Of a DNA stretch of 64,000 nt, positions 1 through 10,631 are shown in pieces. The notes beneath the pieces were generated by a model, which was not told where the DNA came from, did not search any database, and saw nothing but the letters and a program-made list of their open reading frames with translations. The position numbers and the translations under genes were made by a program. This DNA comes from Anaeromyxobacter sp. (lineage in GTDB: Bacteria; Myxococcota; Myxococcia; Myxococcales; Anaeromyxobacteraceae). The stretch is taken from positions 335,001-399,000 of the forward strand of contig JADKCZ010000018.1 in the NCBI GenBank assembly GCA_016718565.1. Reading direction: 5' to 3'. How positions within the stretch are numbered: position 1 is the stretch's first letter; the number at the start of each line of letters is the position of its first letter.

Positions 1-2483
1 CGATGGAGTGGTGGGTCCTCTTCCGCGAGCTTGGCTACCATCCGCTTGCGGGCTGCGGCCGTCGGCGCCTGCGCGATGTCTGGCCTTGTGCCAGCGAAGA
101 ACTCCTCTTCCCGGAAGAGTAAGGAGTCCCATGGCGGGTTCCCGAGCACCACGTCGAACCCGCCGCGGGCGAAGACCTGCGGGAAGCCCAGATGCCAGTG
201 GAAGAAGTGGTACTTGGCCGCTAGTTCCTCCACGGTCTTCACCGTGAGGGCTGGGGCCTGACCCTTGCCGCTCTGGATCTGGAGCCAGAGGGCGTTCGTC
301 GGGGCGGCCTCCACGATGGGGCTGGCCTTCTTCTGCTTCCCGCCCGACGACGATTCGATCTCCGGCTTCGGCCACACGAAAGCAGCGCACCACGTGTCGG
401 CCACGAACCGCTGGTGGCGGAAAGCCTCTGACGCCTGAAGCTCCTCCCAGCGCGCCTCCTTGCCGATCACGGCGGCCAGGTCGGCGTCGGAAGCCGCATC
501 GAGTTCGGCCACCGCACGGGCCACCTGGTCCGTCTCGACTCCCGACTCCTTCGACCAGAGGGTGTCGAAGAGCCCCTGCTTCTCGGACACCTCCTTGTTG
601 CGCTTCTTGAGCAGGCTGGCCGTCTTCTTGTCGTCCCCCTCGATAGGCTCGAAGGCTGCGTCGGGCACGCCCTTCTTCATCAGCTCCGGCGTGGCGCCGA
701 GGAGCGCGTTTCCGCGCTGCACGTGGGAGTTGAGGAACGAGAGCGGCCGCCCCGGCTCCACGGCCTCCATCCAGAGGCTGACGCGGCAGAGCTCCACGGC
801 CATCGGGTTGAGGTCGACGCCGAAGAGGCAGCGGCTGACCACCTGCCGAACGGCGTGGCGGTACTGCTCGGCCGAGGGCGTGCCGTTGGCCTGGTGGCGG
901 GCCACGTGGATGGCGAGGCGGCGCGCCGCGGCCAAGAGGAAGTGGCCGCTGCCACAGGCCGGATCTACCACTGCGAGCCTGAGAAGTGCTTCGGCCGGAT
1001 CGTCTGGGTGCGCCGCCACGGTGGCCTGGATCACCGGCTCCAGGGCGGAATCGAGCAGGACCTGCACCAGGCCGTCTGGCGTGTAGTAGCTGCCGGATGT
1101 CTTGCGGGCGTTGCCCTTGGTCTCGTCGCCGGTGGCGAACGAGAAGCCGCGCCCGTCCTGGGGAATCAGGGGCACCAGCTCCAAGAGGCTCTCGTAGACG
1201 CTGCCGAGCTCCTCGGGCCCCATGTCGCGCCAGTTGACCCGGGCCAGGCCGGACTCCTCGCGGACCCAGGCCAACTTGAAGATGGCCACCATGAGCCAGC
1301 GGTTCTCGAGCCTGGCGCCGTCGAGGTCCGGGCATTGGTCCTTGGCGAAGAGGCCGCCCAGGGCCGGCAGCGCCAAGCGTGGCTCGCCGGTGGCTACCCC
1401 TCGGAAGGTGATCTTCAGCCCCTCCCACAGGTCGCCGAAGCGGTCGTGGGCGCTCCGCTTCGCCGACCTGTCGCGCAGGCGGCGCAGGCCGTAACCCTTC
1501 CCGTAGAGCTCCTTGGCCTCCTCGGCGACGTCCGGGGGGTGGAGCACGGCCCGTTCTTCGGCGGTGAGCAGGAAGATGACCCGGTAGACAAGGCGCAGGA
1601 GCTGCTGGAAGTAAGCGTCCCGCGTGAGCTGGCCGCCGTGGAGCGCGGCCCGGAGCCCCTGGTTGTCGGCGTGGGTGAGGAAGCCGCGGCCGAGGGACAC
1701 CAGGGCGTCTTCGACCCCTTCCCGGAGCTTCTCACGGGCGCGGGTGCCCTCCTCGCGACCTGCGGAGCGCCAGACCTCGAGCGGGCAGTCAGCAACGGGC
1801 TGACCAGGCGCCCCGAAGCGGCTCTCGTGGACAAGTAGCCAGAGGGCTGCGAAGTCGGCGTACCGTTCCTCGACGAAGATCCGGCCGAGGTCGGCCTCGA
1901 TCCAGGCGGGCCGGGTTAGGCTGGCATTGTCGCGGCATAGGCGCAGTATCAGGCCGTCGGTGGCCAGGCCCCAGAGGGCGCGGTCGTCGGCGTTCAGGAA
2001 CTCCTGGGCCAGGCCGAAGGCGCTGCGGCGCCGTCCATCCTCGCCGAACGCTGGCGACAGGGTGTCGAGGCCACTTCCCCCTGGCGCGATGACCACCGGG
2101 ACCCGCCCGTCGAGGGCGTGGTGGCCGATGGGGTAGGTCCGGCCAGCGAGCTCCTCCGGCTCGGCCTTGGTGATCGAACCGAAGCCAAAGGAGTCTCTGA
2201 GCAGGCCCAGGATGAAGCGGTCTGCCAGGGCCCCTGGCTCGGCCTGCTTCTCCCTTCCGGCCTTGAAGTCGGACCAGTGGGCCTGCGCGATGCGCCAGAA
2301 GCGACCGATCTCGTCGCGGAGAGCCAGGCCCTTGTGGATGCGGTAGTCGGCCTCGGCTTGGTGCGCGGCCTGGAGCTGCGCGACCTTGGAGAGCCACTCG
2401 GGCGAGAGCAAGCCGCCCTCGATGGCGAGGGCCTCGAAGGCGAGCTGCGCCTCGCGGGCGCGGACCTTGCGGCGGGGGGCCAT
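1..2483 (-). CDS. Eco57I-type N6-adenine DNA methyltransferase of a DISARM-like locus, 3' end outside window
   Basis: Hand translation of the minus strand gives one uninterrupted frame from an ATG at 2483 to the window edge, at least 827 residues. About 500 N-terminal residues are predicted helical and carry no motif I know. The SAM-binding motif I, DPACGSGHFLL, lies near residue 507, and the adenine-methylase catalytic motif IV, GNPPWD, near residue 781. This spacing and the large size fit Eco57I-like methyltransferases. The start follows the stop of the SNF2 helicase gene by two bases, so the genes are probably co-transcribed and coupled. In class 1 DISARM a methyltransferase (DrmMI) marks host DNA and works with DrmD; that role is inferred here from gene order. 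A DrmC-like phospholipase D gene, if present, would lie further left. Confidence 0.85.
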   Translation of the reverse strand, partial: MAPRRKVRAREAQLAFEALAIEGGLLSPEWLSKVAQLQAAHQAEADYRIHKGLALRDEIGRFWRIAQAHWSDFKAGREKQAEPGALADRFILGLLRDSFGFGSITKAEPEELAGRTYPIGHHALDGRVPVVIAPGGSGLDTLSPAFGEDGRRRSAFGLAQEFLNADDRALWGLATDGLILRLCRDNASLTRPAWIEADLGRIFVEERYADFAALWLLVHESRFGAPGQPVADCPLEVWRSAGREEGTRAREKLREGVEDALVSLGRGFLTHADNQGLRAALHGGQLTRDAYFQQLLRLVYRVIFLLTAEERAVLHPPDVAEEAKELYGKGYGLRRLRDRSAKRSAHDRFGDLWEGLKITFRGVATGEPRLALPALGGLFAKDQCPDLDGARLENRWLMVAIFKLAWVREESGLARVNWRDMGPEELGSVYESLLELVPLIPQDGRGFSFATGDETKGNARKTSGSYYTPDGLVQVLLDSALEPVIQATVAAHPDDPAEALLRLAVVDPACGSGHFLLAAARRLAIHVARHQANGTPSAEQYRHAVRQVVSRCLFGVDLNPMAVELCRVSLWMEAVEPGRPLSFLNSHVQRGNALLGATPELMKKGVPDAAFEPIEGDDKKTASLLKKRNKEVSEKQGLFDTLWSKESGVETDQVARAVAELDAASDADLAAVIGKEARWEELQASEAFRHQRFVADTWCAAFVWPKPEIESSSGGKQKKASPIVEAAPTNALWLQIQSGKGQAPALTVKTVEELAAKYHFFHWHLGFPQVFARGGFDVVLGNPPWDSLLFREEEFFAGTRPDIAQAPTAAARKRMVAKLAEEDPPLH

Positions 2484-2485
2484 GG

Positions 2486-5281
2486 TCAGCTCACCTTGGG
2501 GAGCAGCACGTAGAGGCCGATGACGTCGGCCGGGAGGAGCGCCTTCACCGTGTACTTGCCGGTCGCTTCGCCAGCCTCTCGGACGCGGCGGTGATCGGCG
2601 AGCAGCGCCTCGGCGCGCCGGTGCGCGAAGGCGTTGAGCTCGGCCGTCTTACTGGCGAGGAGCTCCAGTGCCTGGGCGACGGTCCGGGCCGCGACGGCAG
2701 GTAGAGGATCAGCGGCCGCCGCCGGCGACAGGAGCGCCAGGGCATCGAGCCCTTCCATGAGCTTGGGAACGGTTGTGCCAGCCCAGCCAATGGCTGCGGC
2801 CTCTTCGACCAGCAACGTCGAGGTCGTCTTCCCCTTCTGCGCCGTGAGCTGGTGGCGCAGGCGAAGGATGGCCACCGTCGTCCGCTCCGTCACGGCGCCA
2901 GAGATCCAGCACCCCACGCGCCCCAGCACGCCTGGGTCCCGTTCCCTGGGGCGCCGCGGCGTCGGCGAGCGTGCGCTCGAGCAGCGACTCGGCCAGACCG
3001 ACACCAGGGGGTGGCTGCGCTGGACCGGGCGGCAGCGTGGCTTGGGTGGGTAGCCGAAGGAGATCAGCGGGGAGCCGCTGAGCCCCTCGGCCTCAAGCCG
3101 CTCACGTACGTCCTCTGGGAGCGCGGCCAGCGCGGCCTTGTAGGCCCCGCGCTTCAGCTCCTCCAGGCCGGACCCGAGGCGGGCGAGCGCCCGGTCGGTG
3201 AACCGCTTCACGTCTTCCTCGCCGCCCATGGCCGCCAGGGTCTTCTTCCACTCGGGCAGGACGTCGTCTGGCTTGAGGCGCCGCTGGGCGAAGACGGTCC
3301 GGTTGGCCCTGGCCTTCACCGCGGCGTCGGTCCACTTGTCGTCGATGGCCTTGGCCTCTGGCGTGCTCGAGAAGTCGAGGACCCGCTGCTTGGCCTCACT
3401 GCCATGCCGCAGGAGGACCGCCTTCATGAGCGCCTGCGTCAGCGTGTGCCCTTCGTCGGGGAGCGGCACCGGGACGCCGAGCTCCTCGCGGATCTTCTCG
3501 GCCTTGCGGAGGATGACGTCCAGCACCGCGCCGTCCACCGGGTTGTTGGCCCCGTAGATGAGAGTGGCGCGCACCACCTTCGACTCCTGACCGAAGCGGT
3601 CCACGCGCCCTTCCCGCTGCTCGTGGCGGGTCGGGTTCCAGGAGAGGTCGTAGTGGACGACCGCGTCGAAGTGCTCCTGGAGGTTGACGCCCTCGGAGAG
3701 GCAGTCGGTGGCGATCAGGAGCCGCTTCTCGGCGTCGCCCAGCAGCTCCACCCGCTCCTTGCGCTCGTCGGAGGTCAGCTCCCCGGTGACGACGTCCACG
3801 GTCACGCCGTCGAAGTGCTCGCGGAGGTGGCGGCCGAGGTAGTGGGCGGTGGCGAGGTAGCGGCAGAAGACCACGGGGCTGAACCCGTCCGCGACGAGCT
3901 GCTTCAGATGGTCGGTCAGGAGCTTCAGCTTGGGGTCGCCGGCCTGGCCCGCCAGCTTCTCGGCCTGGGCGATGAGGCCCGCCAGTGCCTTGTCCTCGGT
4001 CGCCGCTGGCGGCTCCACGTCGTCGTCGTTGAGGGCGTCGGAGGAGCCGTCGAAGAGCCGGTCCTGGAGCGTCTCCTCGATAGTCTCAACGTTGAGACCG
4101 GCGCGGGTCCTGAGCGCCTGAGCGGCGGCGGCGGGGCTGGAGGCAACGCAGCGCATGAGGGCCAGGGTGCCCCAGAAGTTGAGCCGCTGGCGCCGCTCGT
4201 CCCCGCCGGCCGCCTCCACGATTGCGGCGCAGTAGTCGAGCACGTCCTCGAAGAAGCCGTCCCAGGCGCCGGTGAGCTGGTAGGTGATCTGCTTCACGTC
4301 CCGCCTCGGGAAGAGGCTCCCGTCCTTCCATTCGGCGATGTCCGGCCGTCGGCGCTGGACAAAGTTGCGGGAGAGCTGCTCGCGCAGCTTGTCGCGGTCC
4401 GGGGCGGATGCGTCCTTCAGCCTCTCGTACTTGGGATCGAGCAGGCCCAGCAGCGCGTAGAAGGCGTCCTCGTCGCCGCTGTGGGGCGTGGCGGTGAGCA
4501 TCACCAGGTGCCGGCTGCGGTCGGCGGTGAGCCCCTTCAGCAGCTCATAGCGCTGGTGGCGTCCGGCGCCGGTCGAGGCGCAGGTGTGGGCCTCGTCCAC
4601 GATGACGAACTCGGGGCAGGCCCTTAGGAACTCGTCCCGGCGACGCTCGCTCTTGATGTAGTCGAGGCTCACCACCGTGTAGGGGTGGGCGCGGAAGATG
4701 GAGTCGCCAAGCGGGAGCCCCTTCTCCAGCCTGGTCGCGCTCGATGCAGTGACGGCCGCTGCCCGGATGTTGAAGCGGTTCTCCAGTTCGGCGATCCACT
4801 GCTCGACGAGGTGCGGCGGGCAAAGAACCGCCAGCCGTTCGATCTCGCCCCGGTCGATGAGCTCCCGGGCGATGAGGGCCCCCTCGATGGTCTTGCCGAC
4901 GCCGACATCGTCAGCGATGAGCAGGCGGACCGGGTCCTGCTTCAGCGCCATCATGAGCGGCACGAGCTGGTAGGCGCGTGGCTGCACGGAGATCTGGCCG
5001 AAGCTGCGGAACGGGCCCGCCCCACGCCGAAGCGAGAGGAGGAGCGCGTCGCGGAGGAGCAGTGCCGAATCCTGGCCGCCCTGCTGTGCCGCCGTCGGGC
5101 GCGGGAAGGTCGCGTCGGTGACCGGCTCGACCTCCAACGGCACGTAGATGAAGGCCTGGTCCTCCTCCGAGCCGGAGATGGGACGGACCTTCAGCGTGTC
5201 GGCGTCGCTGCCAACGAGGACGATCCACTCGCGACCGCGGGCCCGGATGAGGCTGCCGGGGCTGAACTGGGCTGTGGGCAT
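2486..5281 (-). CDS. drmD: SNF2-family helicase, DrmD-like, with a pair of compensating frameshifts
   Basis: The 931-codon frame encodes a superfamily 2 ATPase. An N-terminal SPGSLIRARGREW segment is typical of DrmD-type proteins. Walker A GVGKT is at residues 127-131, DEAH at 229-232, and the helicase C motif EGRVDRFGQ follows in the second RecA lobe. Between about 2995 and 2938 the frame gives an unlike-protein stretch. Inserting one base near 2995 and removing one from the CCC at 2938-2940 restores a helical segment (LAESLLERTLADAAAPQG) that joins the flanking sequence smoothly, so two compensating indels are likely. The gene starts three bases after the DUF1998 helicase stop and is followed two bases later by the methyltransferase. 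In class 1 DISARM, DrmD is the SNF2 component; BREX BrxHII helicases are relatives, but no PglZ is seen here. Confidence 0.8.
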   Translation of the reverse strand: MPTAQFSPGSLIRARGREWIVLVGSDADTLKVRPISGSEEDQAFIYVPLEVEPVTDATFPRPTAAQQGGQDSALLLRDALLLSLRRGAGPFRSFGQISVQPRAYQLVPLMMALKQDPVRLLIADDVGVGKTIEGALIARELIDRGEIERLAVLCPPHLVEQWIAELENRFNIRAAAVTASSATRLEKGLPLGDSIFRAHPYTVVSLDYIKSERRRDEFLRACPEFVIVDEAHTCASTGAGRHQRYELLKGLTADRSRHLVMLTATPHSGDEDAFYALLGLLDPKYERLKDASAPDRDKLREQLSRNFVQRRRPDIAEWKDGSLFPRRDVKQITYQLTGAWDGFFEDVLDYCAAIVEAAGGDERRQRLNFWGTLALMRCVASSPAAAAQALRTRAGLNVETIEETLQDRLFDGSSDALNDDDVEPPAATEDKALAGLIAQAEKLAGQAGDPKLKLLTDHLKQLVADGFSPVVFCRYLATAHYLGRHLREHFDGVTVDVVTGELTSDERKERVELLGDAEKRLLIATDCLSEGVNLQEHFDAVVHYDLSWNPTRHEQREGRVDRFGQESKVVRATLIYGANNPVDGAVLDVILRKAEKIREELGVPVPLPDEGHTLTQALMKAVLLRHGSEAKQRVLDFSSTPEAKAIDDKWTDAAVKARANRTVFAQRRLKPDDVLPEWKKTLAAMGGEEDVKRFTDRALARLGSGLEELKRGAYKAALAALPEDVRERLEAEGLSGSPLISFGYPPKPRCRPVQRSHPLVSVWPSRCSSARSPTPRRPRERDPGVLGRVGCWISGAVTERTTVAILRLRHQLTAQKGKTTSTLLVEEAAAIGWAGTTVPKLMEGLDALALLSPAAAADPLPAVAARTVAQALELLASKTAELNAFAHRRAEALLADHRRVREAGEATGKYTVKALLPADVIGLYVLLPKVS

Positions 5282-5284
5282 GGG

Positions 5285-8200
5285 CTAGGTGCGTCCGAGG
5301 GCCTTGGAGAGCTTCGTGAACGACGCGGCCCAGGCGTCCTCGCGGCCGTCGAAGGAGACGAGCTCGAACCCGAGGTCGGCCAGGCGGCCGGCGGCGGCAG
5401 GGTCGAGGACGCCCAACCAGGCAGCCACGTAATGGTCTCGCCACACGAGCGGGACCTCGACGCCGGCGGCGGCGAGCGGCGCCGCGTCCGGGAGCGGCAT
5501 GCCGTGGGCGGTGGCCGCGGCCATCCAGGTCACCAGATCCGGAGCCAGGGACTGGGACGGCCCCCGGGGGACCTGGCTGGTCAGCGCCGGGGCGGTCTCC
5601 CGGGCCCTCAAGGTGGTCACCGACCGCGCCAGTCGCAGGAGCAGCTCCCGGGCCTTGGCGTCCCGCCGGTCGAGCAGCTCGTGGTCGGGCTGGTTGAAGT
5701 AGGACATGAGGCAGCGGTAGCAGGCGGCCACGCACCGGGTATCGGCCACGTCGGTAAGCGCAGACTGAGCGGTGGGCAGGCCACCCGCTCCCGCGACATC
5801 GAAGTGCATCACCCGCAGAGCAAACAGCGCCACCTCGGCGATGATCCCGGCTCCGCCACGATGCGCGAGAGGACGCCAGCGCCCCCCTCCGTCGCCTCGT
5901 AGAGGAGGAAGCCGTTGCGTTCGGATCGGGTGGGCATCGGCTCGGCCAGGATCTCCCCCTCCTCGAGGCTGGAAGCGGACCTCGATGCCGCGCAGGAGCG
6001 CGTGCTGCACCGTGGCCAGCGTGTTCTCCGGCAGGTCCACCTCGGTGGGCTGGACCAGGAGGGCGTTCTTGCGGTCGTCCACGCAGGGGACGATCCACTG
6101 GCGCGCCGCCGCCGTGGGGTCGGCGATCTTGTCCTCCGCCGATTCGTCCACGTTCTTGGCCCAGTAGCCGGTCACCGGGTCGATGCGGAAGCCGAAGGTC
6201 TTCTTGTCGGCCCGCCGGCGCAGCCCCTTGTTGAGCCGGGTGATGGTGGCGCCGCTGCCATAGGCCAGATTCAGGACCGCTCCGGCAGCGTCGGTCGCGG
6301 CGCCGGGCAGGAAGTCCGGGGCCTGGTCGCGGACCGCCCACTCGAAGGTGGTCTGGAGCTCGAAGCCCTGGCGCTGCCGCTCCTCCTCGTTGGCGGTGAT
6401 CCGCTCGGCCGGCTGCGTCGCCACGTTCTCGATACGGAAGACGTTGTTGACGATCTCGGCGGTGCCAAGCGACTCCCCGCAGCCGTGGCAGGTCGACCGG
6501 TCCGGCGTGAAGTGACCGGCGCCGCAGCTGCGGCAGATGCGGACCGTCTTGGTGGGGAGCTGCGCGTCGGGCGTCGAGCCCTCCTTGCCGCCAAGCGAGA
6601 GCATGGCCCGAACGACCCGGTAGGCGCGCCCCTCATGGTAGACGAGGCTGCGCGGGCCGAACTCCGAGAGCGCCAGGAAGCGGGGGCGCTGGAGGAAGGC
6701 CTGGCGGCCGCCGCCGTCGCCGCCCGGGATGTAGGCCATGAGCGGCAGCCTCGGGAAGTTGTAGCCCGGCAGGAAGCCCTCGGTGGCGAGGTAGCGGTAC
6801 GTGTAGAAGTCGCTTGAGTGCTTGCTGTCGCCCTGCTTCAGCAGGCCGATCTGGGCGATAGGCCTGGAGCTCGCGCTCCTTGGCGGCGCGCTTCTCCACG
6901 AAGGATGCCGAGTGGCTGTCCATGATGCGGCGGGCACCGTCCCGCTGGCCCTCCGCCGCGGAGAGAAGATCCCGCCAGCGCTTGAAGGCGTTGTCGAACC
7001 GCTCCGCCGCACGCTTCACGACCTCGGCCGCGAAGGCGTCTCGCCCAGGGTACCAGCGCGCCTCGCGGTCGCGCAGCGCATCCTCGAGGAGGTCGAGGAC
7101 GTTCGCGATGCGCCGCGTCGCCTCGACGGCCACGCCCGGCGCCACCATGGGGTCGCGGACCTCTGGCCGGAGCGGCCAGCCGGGCTCGGTCAGGACCAGG
7201 AGCTCGGCGATGGAGCGGTCGAGCGGCTGGCGCGTGCATGCCAGCCAGACTGCCTGGAGGTGGCTCTCAACCAGGTCGCGGTTGGCCAGCTCGAGGAGGG
7301 GCGGCCGCACCTCGCCGTGGACCATCTCCTTCGGCTGCCGGAAGAAGAACTGGTCGTGGGGGCTCTGGGCCGCGCAGTAGGCGAGCACGAGCGCCGCCTG
7401 GCCGCTGCGGCCGGCTCGACCGCTCCGCTGGGCGTAGTTGGCCGGCGTGGGCGGGATGTTGCGGAGGTAGACGGCGTTCAGCGCCGAGATGTCGACGCCG
7501 AGCTCCATGGTCGGGGAGCAGAACAGGACCGGCAGGAAGCGGTTGGCCTCCCCCATCTCGCGCAGCAGCTTCTCGTCCTCGGCGAGGTCGGCCTTCTCCT
7601 TTTCGCCGTAGCGGAACCGCTTCTCGCGGATCTGCCGGGTCTCCTTCTCCACCTGGGCCGTGTGCTCTCGGGCCTCGAAGCCGAAGAGCGGGTGGCCGGG
7701 CTTGCGGAGCAGGTCGGCGAGCCCTTGGTAGAGCGCGGTGAAGAAGGTGTTGGCCTTGGATACTGGGCTGCCGCTCCCGCCGGCCACCGACTTCTTGAAG
7801 AGGATGCAGGCGTCGACCAGGCGCCAGCCCATCTGGTCGTCGAACGGCGTGGGCTCTTCCGAGACGAGGCCGTGCGTGGCGGCCGCCTGGAGCAGCTTGG
7901 TGACCAACTCGTCGAACTCGGCCGCCTTGAGCGCCCGGATGGCTGGGTTGTCGCCCCATAGCGTGGAAGCGCGCAGGACGCGGCCGAGGGCGCTGCGCGA
8001 GCCGCCACGGACGATCAGCTCCTCGTCCTTGAGCCTGGTCGTCTTCTTCTTGGGTGCGTTCACCAGGAGCCAGCGAGCCGGTCGCGGCTGCTCGTCGGAC
8101 CCCAACCCCCACGGCGCCCGAAGCCGGGAGTGCGACTGTGACCGGAGCTGGTCCACGTTGGTCTGCGTGAGAAGCTGGGCGCGGATGGCCATCCATTGGC

Positions 8201-10631
8201 GGAGGTGGTCGAAGAGCTTGCGGTAGACCGCGGCCCTGACCACCGGCTTGGCATCCCGCAGGACCTGATGCGCGCCGGCGAAGAGCTCCTCGTCGGAGGC
8301 CAGTTCGTCGAGGCCGAGGTAGTCCACCCGGACCAGATCGAGCTGCTCCAGGTTCGGGTTGGTGTAGCGCCACCCTCGACGCTGATCGAACCAGACGCGG
8401 TAGGCCAGCACCTCGCGGAGCGTCTTCTCGGCCTCTCCCACCGCGAAGCCCTTGAGCCCCGGCTCGAGCAGCCACTCGGCGCGGATGGCGGCCAATGGCT
8501 GGTCGAAGCCGAGCGCCTTCTGCTGCGCGTCCCCGAGCTGGTCGCTGCGGATGCCGGCCGCCCCGGCAGTCTCCAGGGCGCCAAGGAACCCGGCGCGGAT
8601 CAGGCTGACGAAGAGGAAGTCGTTGAAGTGGCCCGCCTGGAGCGCCGCGTCCTGGCGGTTGTCGGTGAAGCCGAGCAGCTTGCGGGTGGAGGGCTCGAGC
8701 CCGGACTTGCCGGCGTGCATCCAGCGGAGCGCGGAGGAGACCAGGACGGTCGTGGCCGAGCTGCGCCCTTCGGCGGAGAGCGAGGCCAGCCGGGTGCGGT
8801 CCCGCGCTGCCGAACTCTGGAGGTCACCACAGCGAAGGCAGAAGCGGAACTTGCCGGGGATGAACCAGGCCGGGCTGCCGGTGCCCTCCTTGCCGGTCGG
8901 CTCAACCAGGACGTCCTCGGCGCGGGCCGGGCGGTAGTGGACCTTGAGGCGGAGCGTGCCATCGGCTGCGGCCTCCACCCAGCTTTCAGGGTAGTCCTCG
9001 ACCTCGCCGCGGAACTCGAAGCCGGTGTCGGCCGGCTTGAGCGTCAGGAAGCCGTACTCCTCGCCATCGGACACGCCTTCGCCATCCGCTGCCGCATCGT
9101 CCGGCGTTCCCGGATCGTCCGCCTTGGCCAGCGGTGCGTCGTCGATGTCGCGAGCCAGGAACTGCTTGGTTCCGGCCTCGGTGACACGCCGGACCGGGTG
9201 GTACTCCTGGCCGCACTTGCGGCAGAAGTGGACCGGGTAGAGCCGCTTCTGGGGGTCCTCCGGCAGGAACTGCTGGCCGTCCACGGTGACGAGCCGGGCG
9301 CCGGCCTTCTCGAGCGTGGCGTAGGCGTGTCCCGCCCCCGAGATGAACTGGTGCAGCTTGAAAGCGAAGAAGCTCCGGGAGCTGGCGTCGGCCTTCCCGG
9401 TCCGCTCCGCCTCCGAGCGGCTGGAGACCAAGAGCAGGCGCCGCAGCGCCTCCCGGCAGACGCCCTCGTTGCGGCCAGCCACCTTGGCGAGCGCCTCGGC
9501 AGCCTCCTTCACCGTGAGGGGCTTGGCCCGTTCCCAGCGCTGGTCGGGGTCGGACCAGGCGATGCCGAGCGCGGTCTCCACCCAGATGGCCAGCGGGTGG
9601 CCGTAGAGCTCGGCGTCGGTGATCTTCTCGGGGAGGGGAGCGTCGAGCGCGGGGCCCAGCCGGGGCTGTACCGACTCCTTCGTCTGGGCCTTGTCGGTCT
9701 TCCGCCGCAGGGTCTCGACGATGATGTTGCTCTCGTCGATGGTCGTCGCGAAGAGCTTGGAGGCCACCTCGGCCACGGCGCGGTTCTTCTCCTTCAGCGT
9801 CCCGCCGCTCGCCATCGTCGCCGACGTGCCGATGCACTGGAGGTGCTTCGGGGCGAGCTGCTCCCGGACGCGGCGCACCAGGAGCGCCACGTCGGCCCCC
9901 TGGCGACCACGGTAAGTGTGCAGCTCGTCGAGGACCAGGAAGCGCAGCCCCTCGCAGTTCCCGATGACCTTCCGGTCGAGCTCGTCCTGCCGGGTCATCA
10001 GCAGCTCGAGCATCATGAAGTTGGTGAGCAGGATGTCCGGCGGGTTCTCGGCGATCCGCTGCCGCTCCTCGGTGTCGTCCTGGCCGGTGTAGCGGGCGAA
10101 GGTGACCGGCGCGGTGCCCTTCACGTTGCCCACGAACTTGTTCAGCTCCTCCTGCTGGCTGTTGGCCAGCGCGTTCATCGGGTAGATGACGATGGCGCGG
10201 GTCCGGGCGCGGCCGCCCTTCCCCTTGTCAGCCAGCACCGCGTTGATGATGGGGATGAAGAAGCAGAGCGACTTGCCGGAGCCGGTGCCCGTGGTGACCA
10301 CGTAGCTCTGGCCCTGCCCGGCGATGGCGATGGCCTGCTCCTGGTGCTTGTGGAGCGACAGGGCCTCGCCGGTGGGGATCGCCTTGGTGGCCGGCAGCCG
10401 GAAGATCTCGGCGCAGCGCGACTGGAGTGACCCGTCCGTCACCAGCTCGGCGACCGTCTTCCCGGGCTGGAAGTTCGGGTTGATCTGGATGAGTGGCTCA
10501 GGCCAGTAGCGGTCGCCCGAGTAGATGCGCTCGATCTGCGTCCGGAGATCTTCCGCGAAGATGGTCGTGAACGACGTCGCGAACTGCTTGTACTCGCCGA
10601 CGACCGTGTCCCGCAGTGAGAAGACGTCCAT
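5285..10631 (-). CDS. Giant DEAD/DEAH helicase fused to DUF1998 (DrmA+DrmB-like or DruE-like), frameshifted
   Basis: Two overlapping frames together make one protein of about 1780 residues. The N-terminal part has Walker A TGTGSGKS at residues 114-121, a DELH box at 235-238, GTSATM, and a C-terminal helicase motif QRSGRAGRSGQ. Near 6853-6855 one extra base in a GGG run breaks the frame; after it comes the signature SSDFYTYRYLATEGFLPGYN and a DUF1998 region with the cysteine clusters CRSCGAGHF-x-CHGC and CVAACYRCLMSYFNQPDH. A second, compensating pair of indels lies at about 5967 and 5850. In DISARM the helicase DrmA and the DUF1998 protein DrmB are separate genes; a single long chain is more like Druantia DruE or other DUF1998 helicases. 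As read, the intact polypeptide would not be made. Confidence 0.85.

Noticed and set aside
2852..4627. 591-codon plus-strand frame over drmD
   Set aside because: Antisense shadow of the SNF2 helicase; composition is Gly/Leu/Glu/Val rich with no motif.
8196..10430. 744-codon plus-strand frame over the giant helicase
   Set aside because: Mirror frame of a high-GC coding strand; helicase motifs are all on the minus strand.
1..10631. BREX or type I restriction system
   Set aside because: No PglZ, BrxC, HsdS or HsdR; the SNF2 plus DUF1998 plus methyltransferase set fits DISARM-like better.
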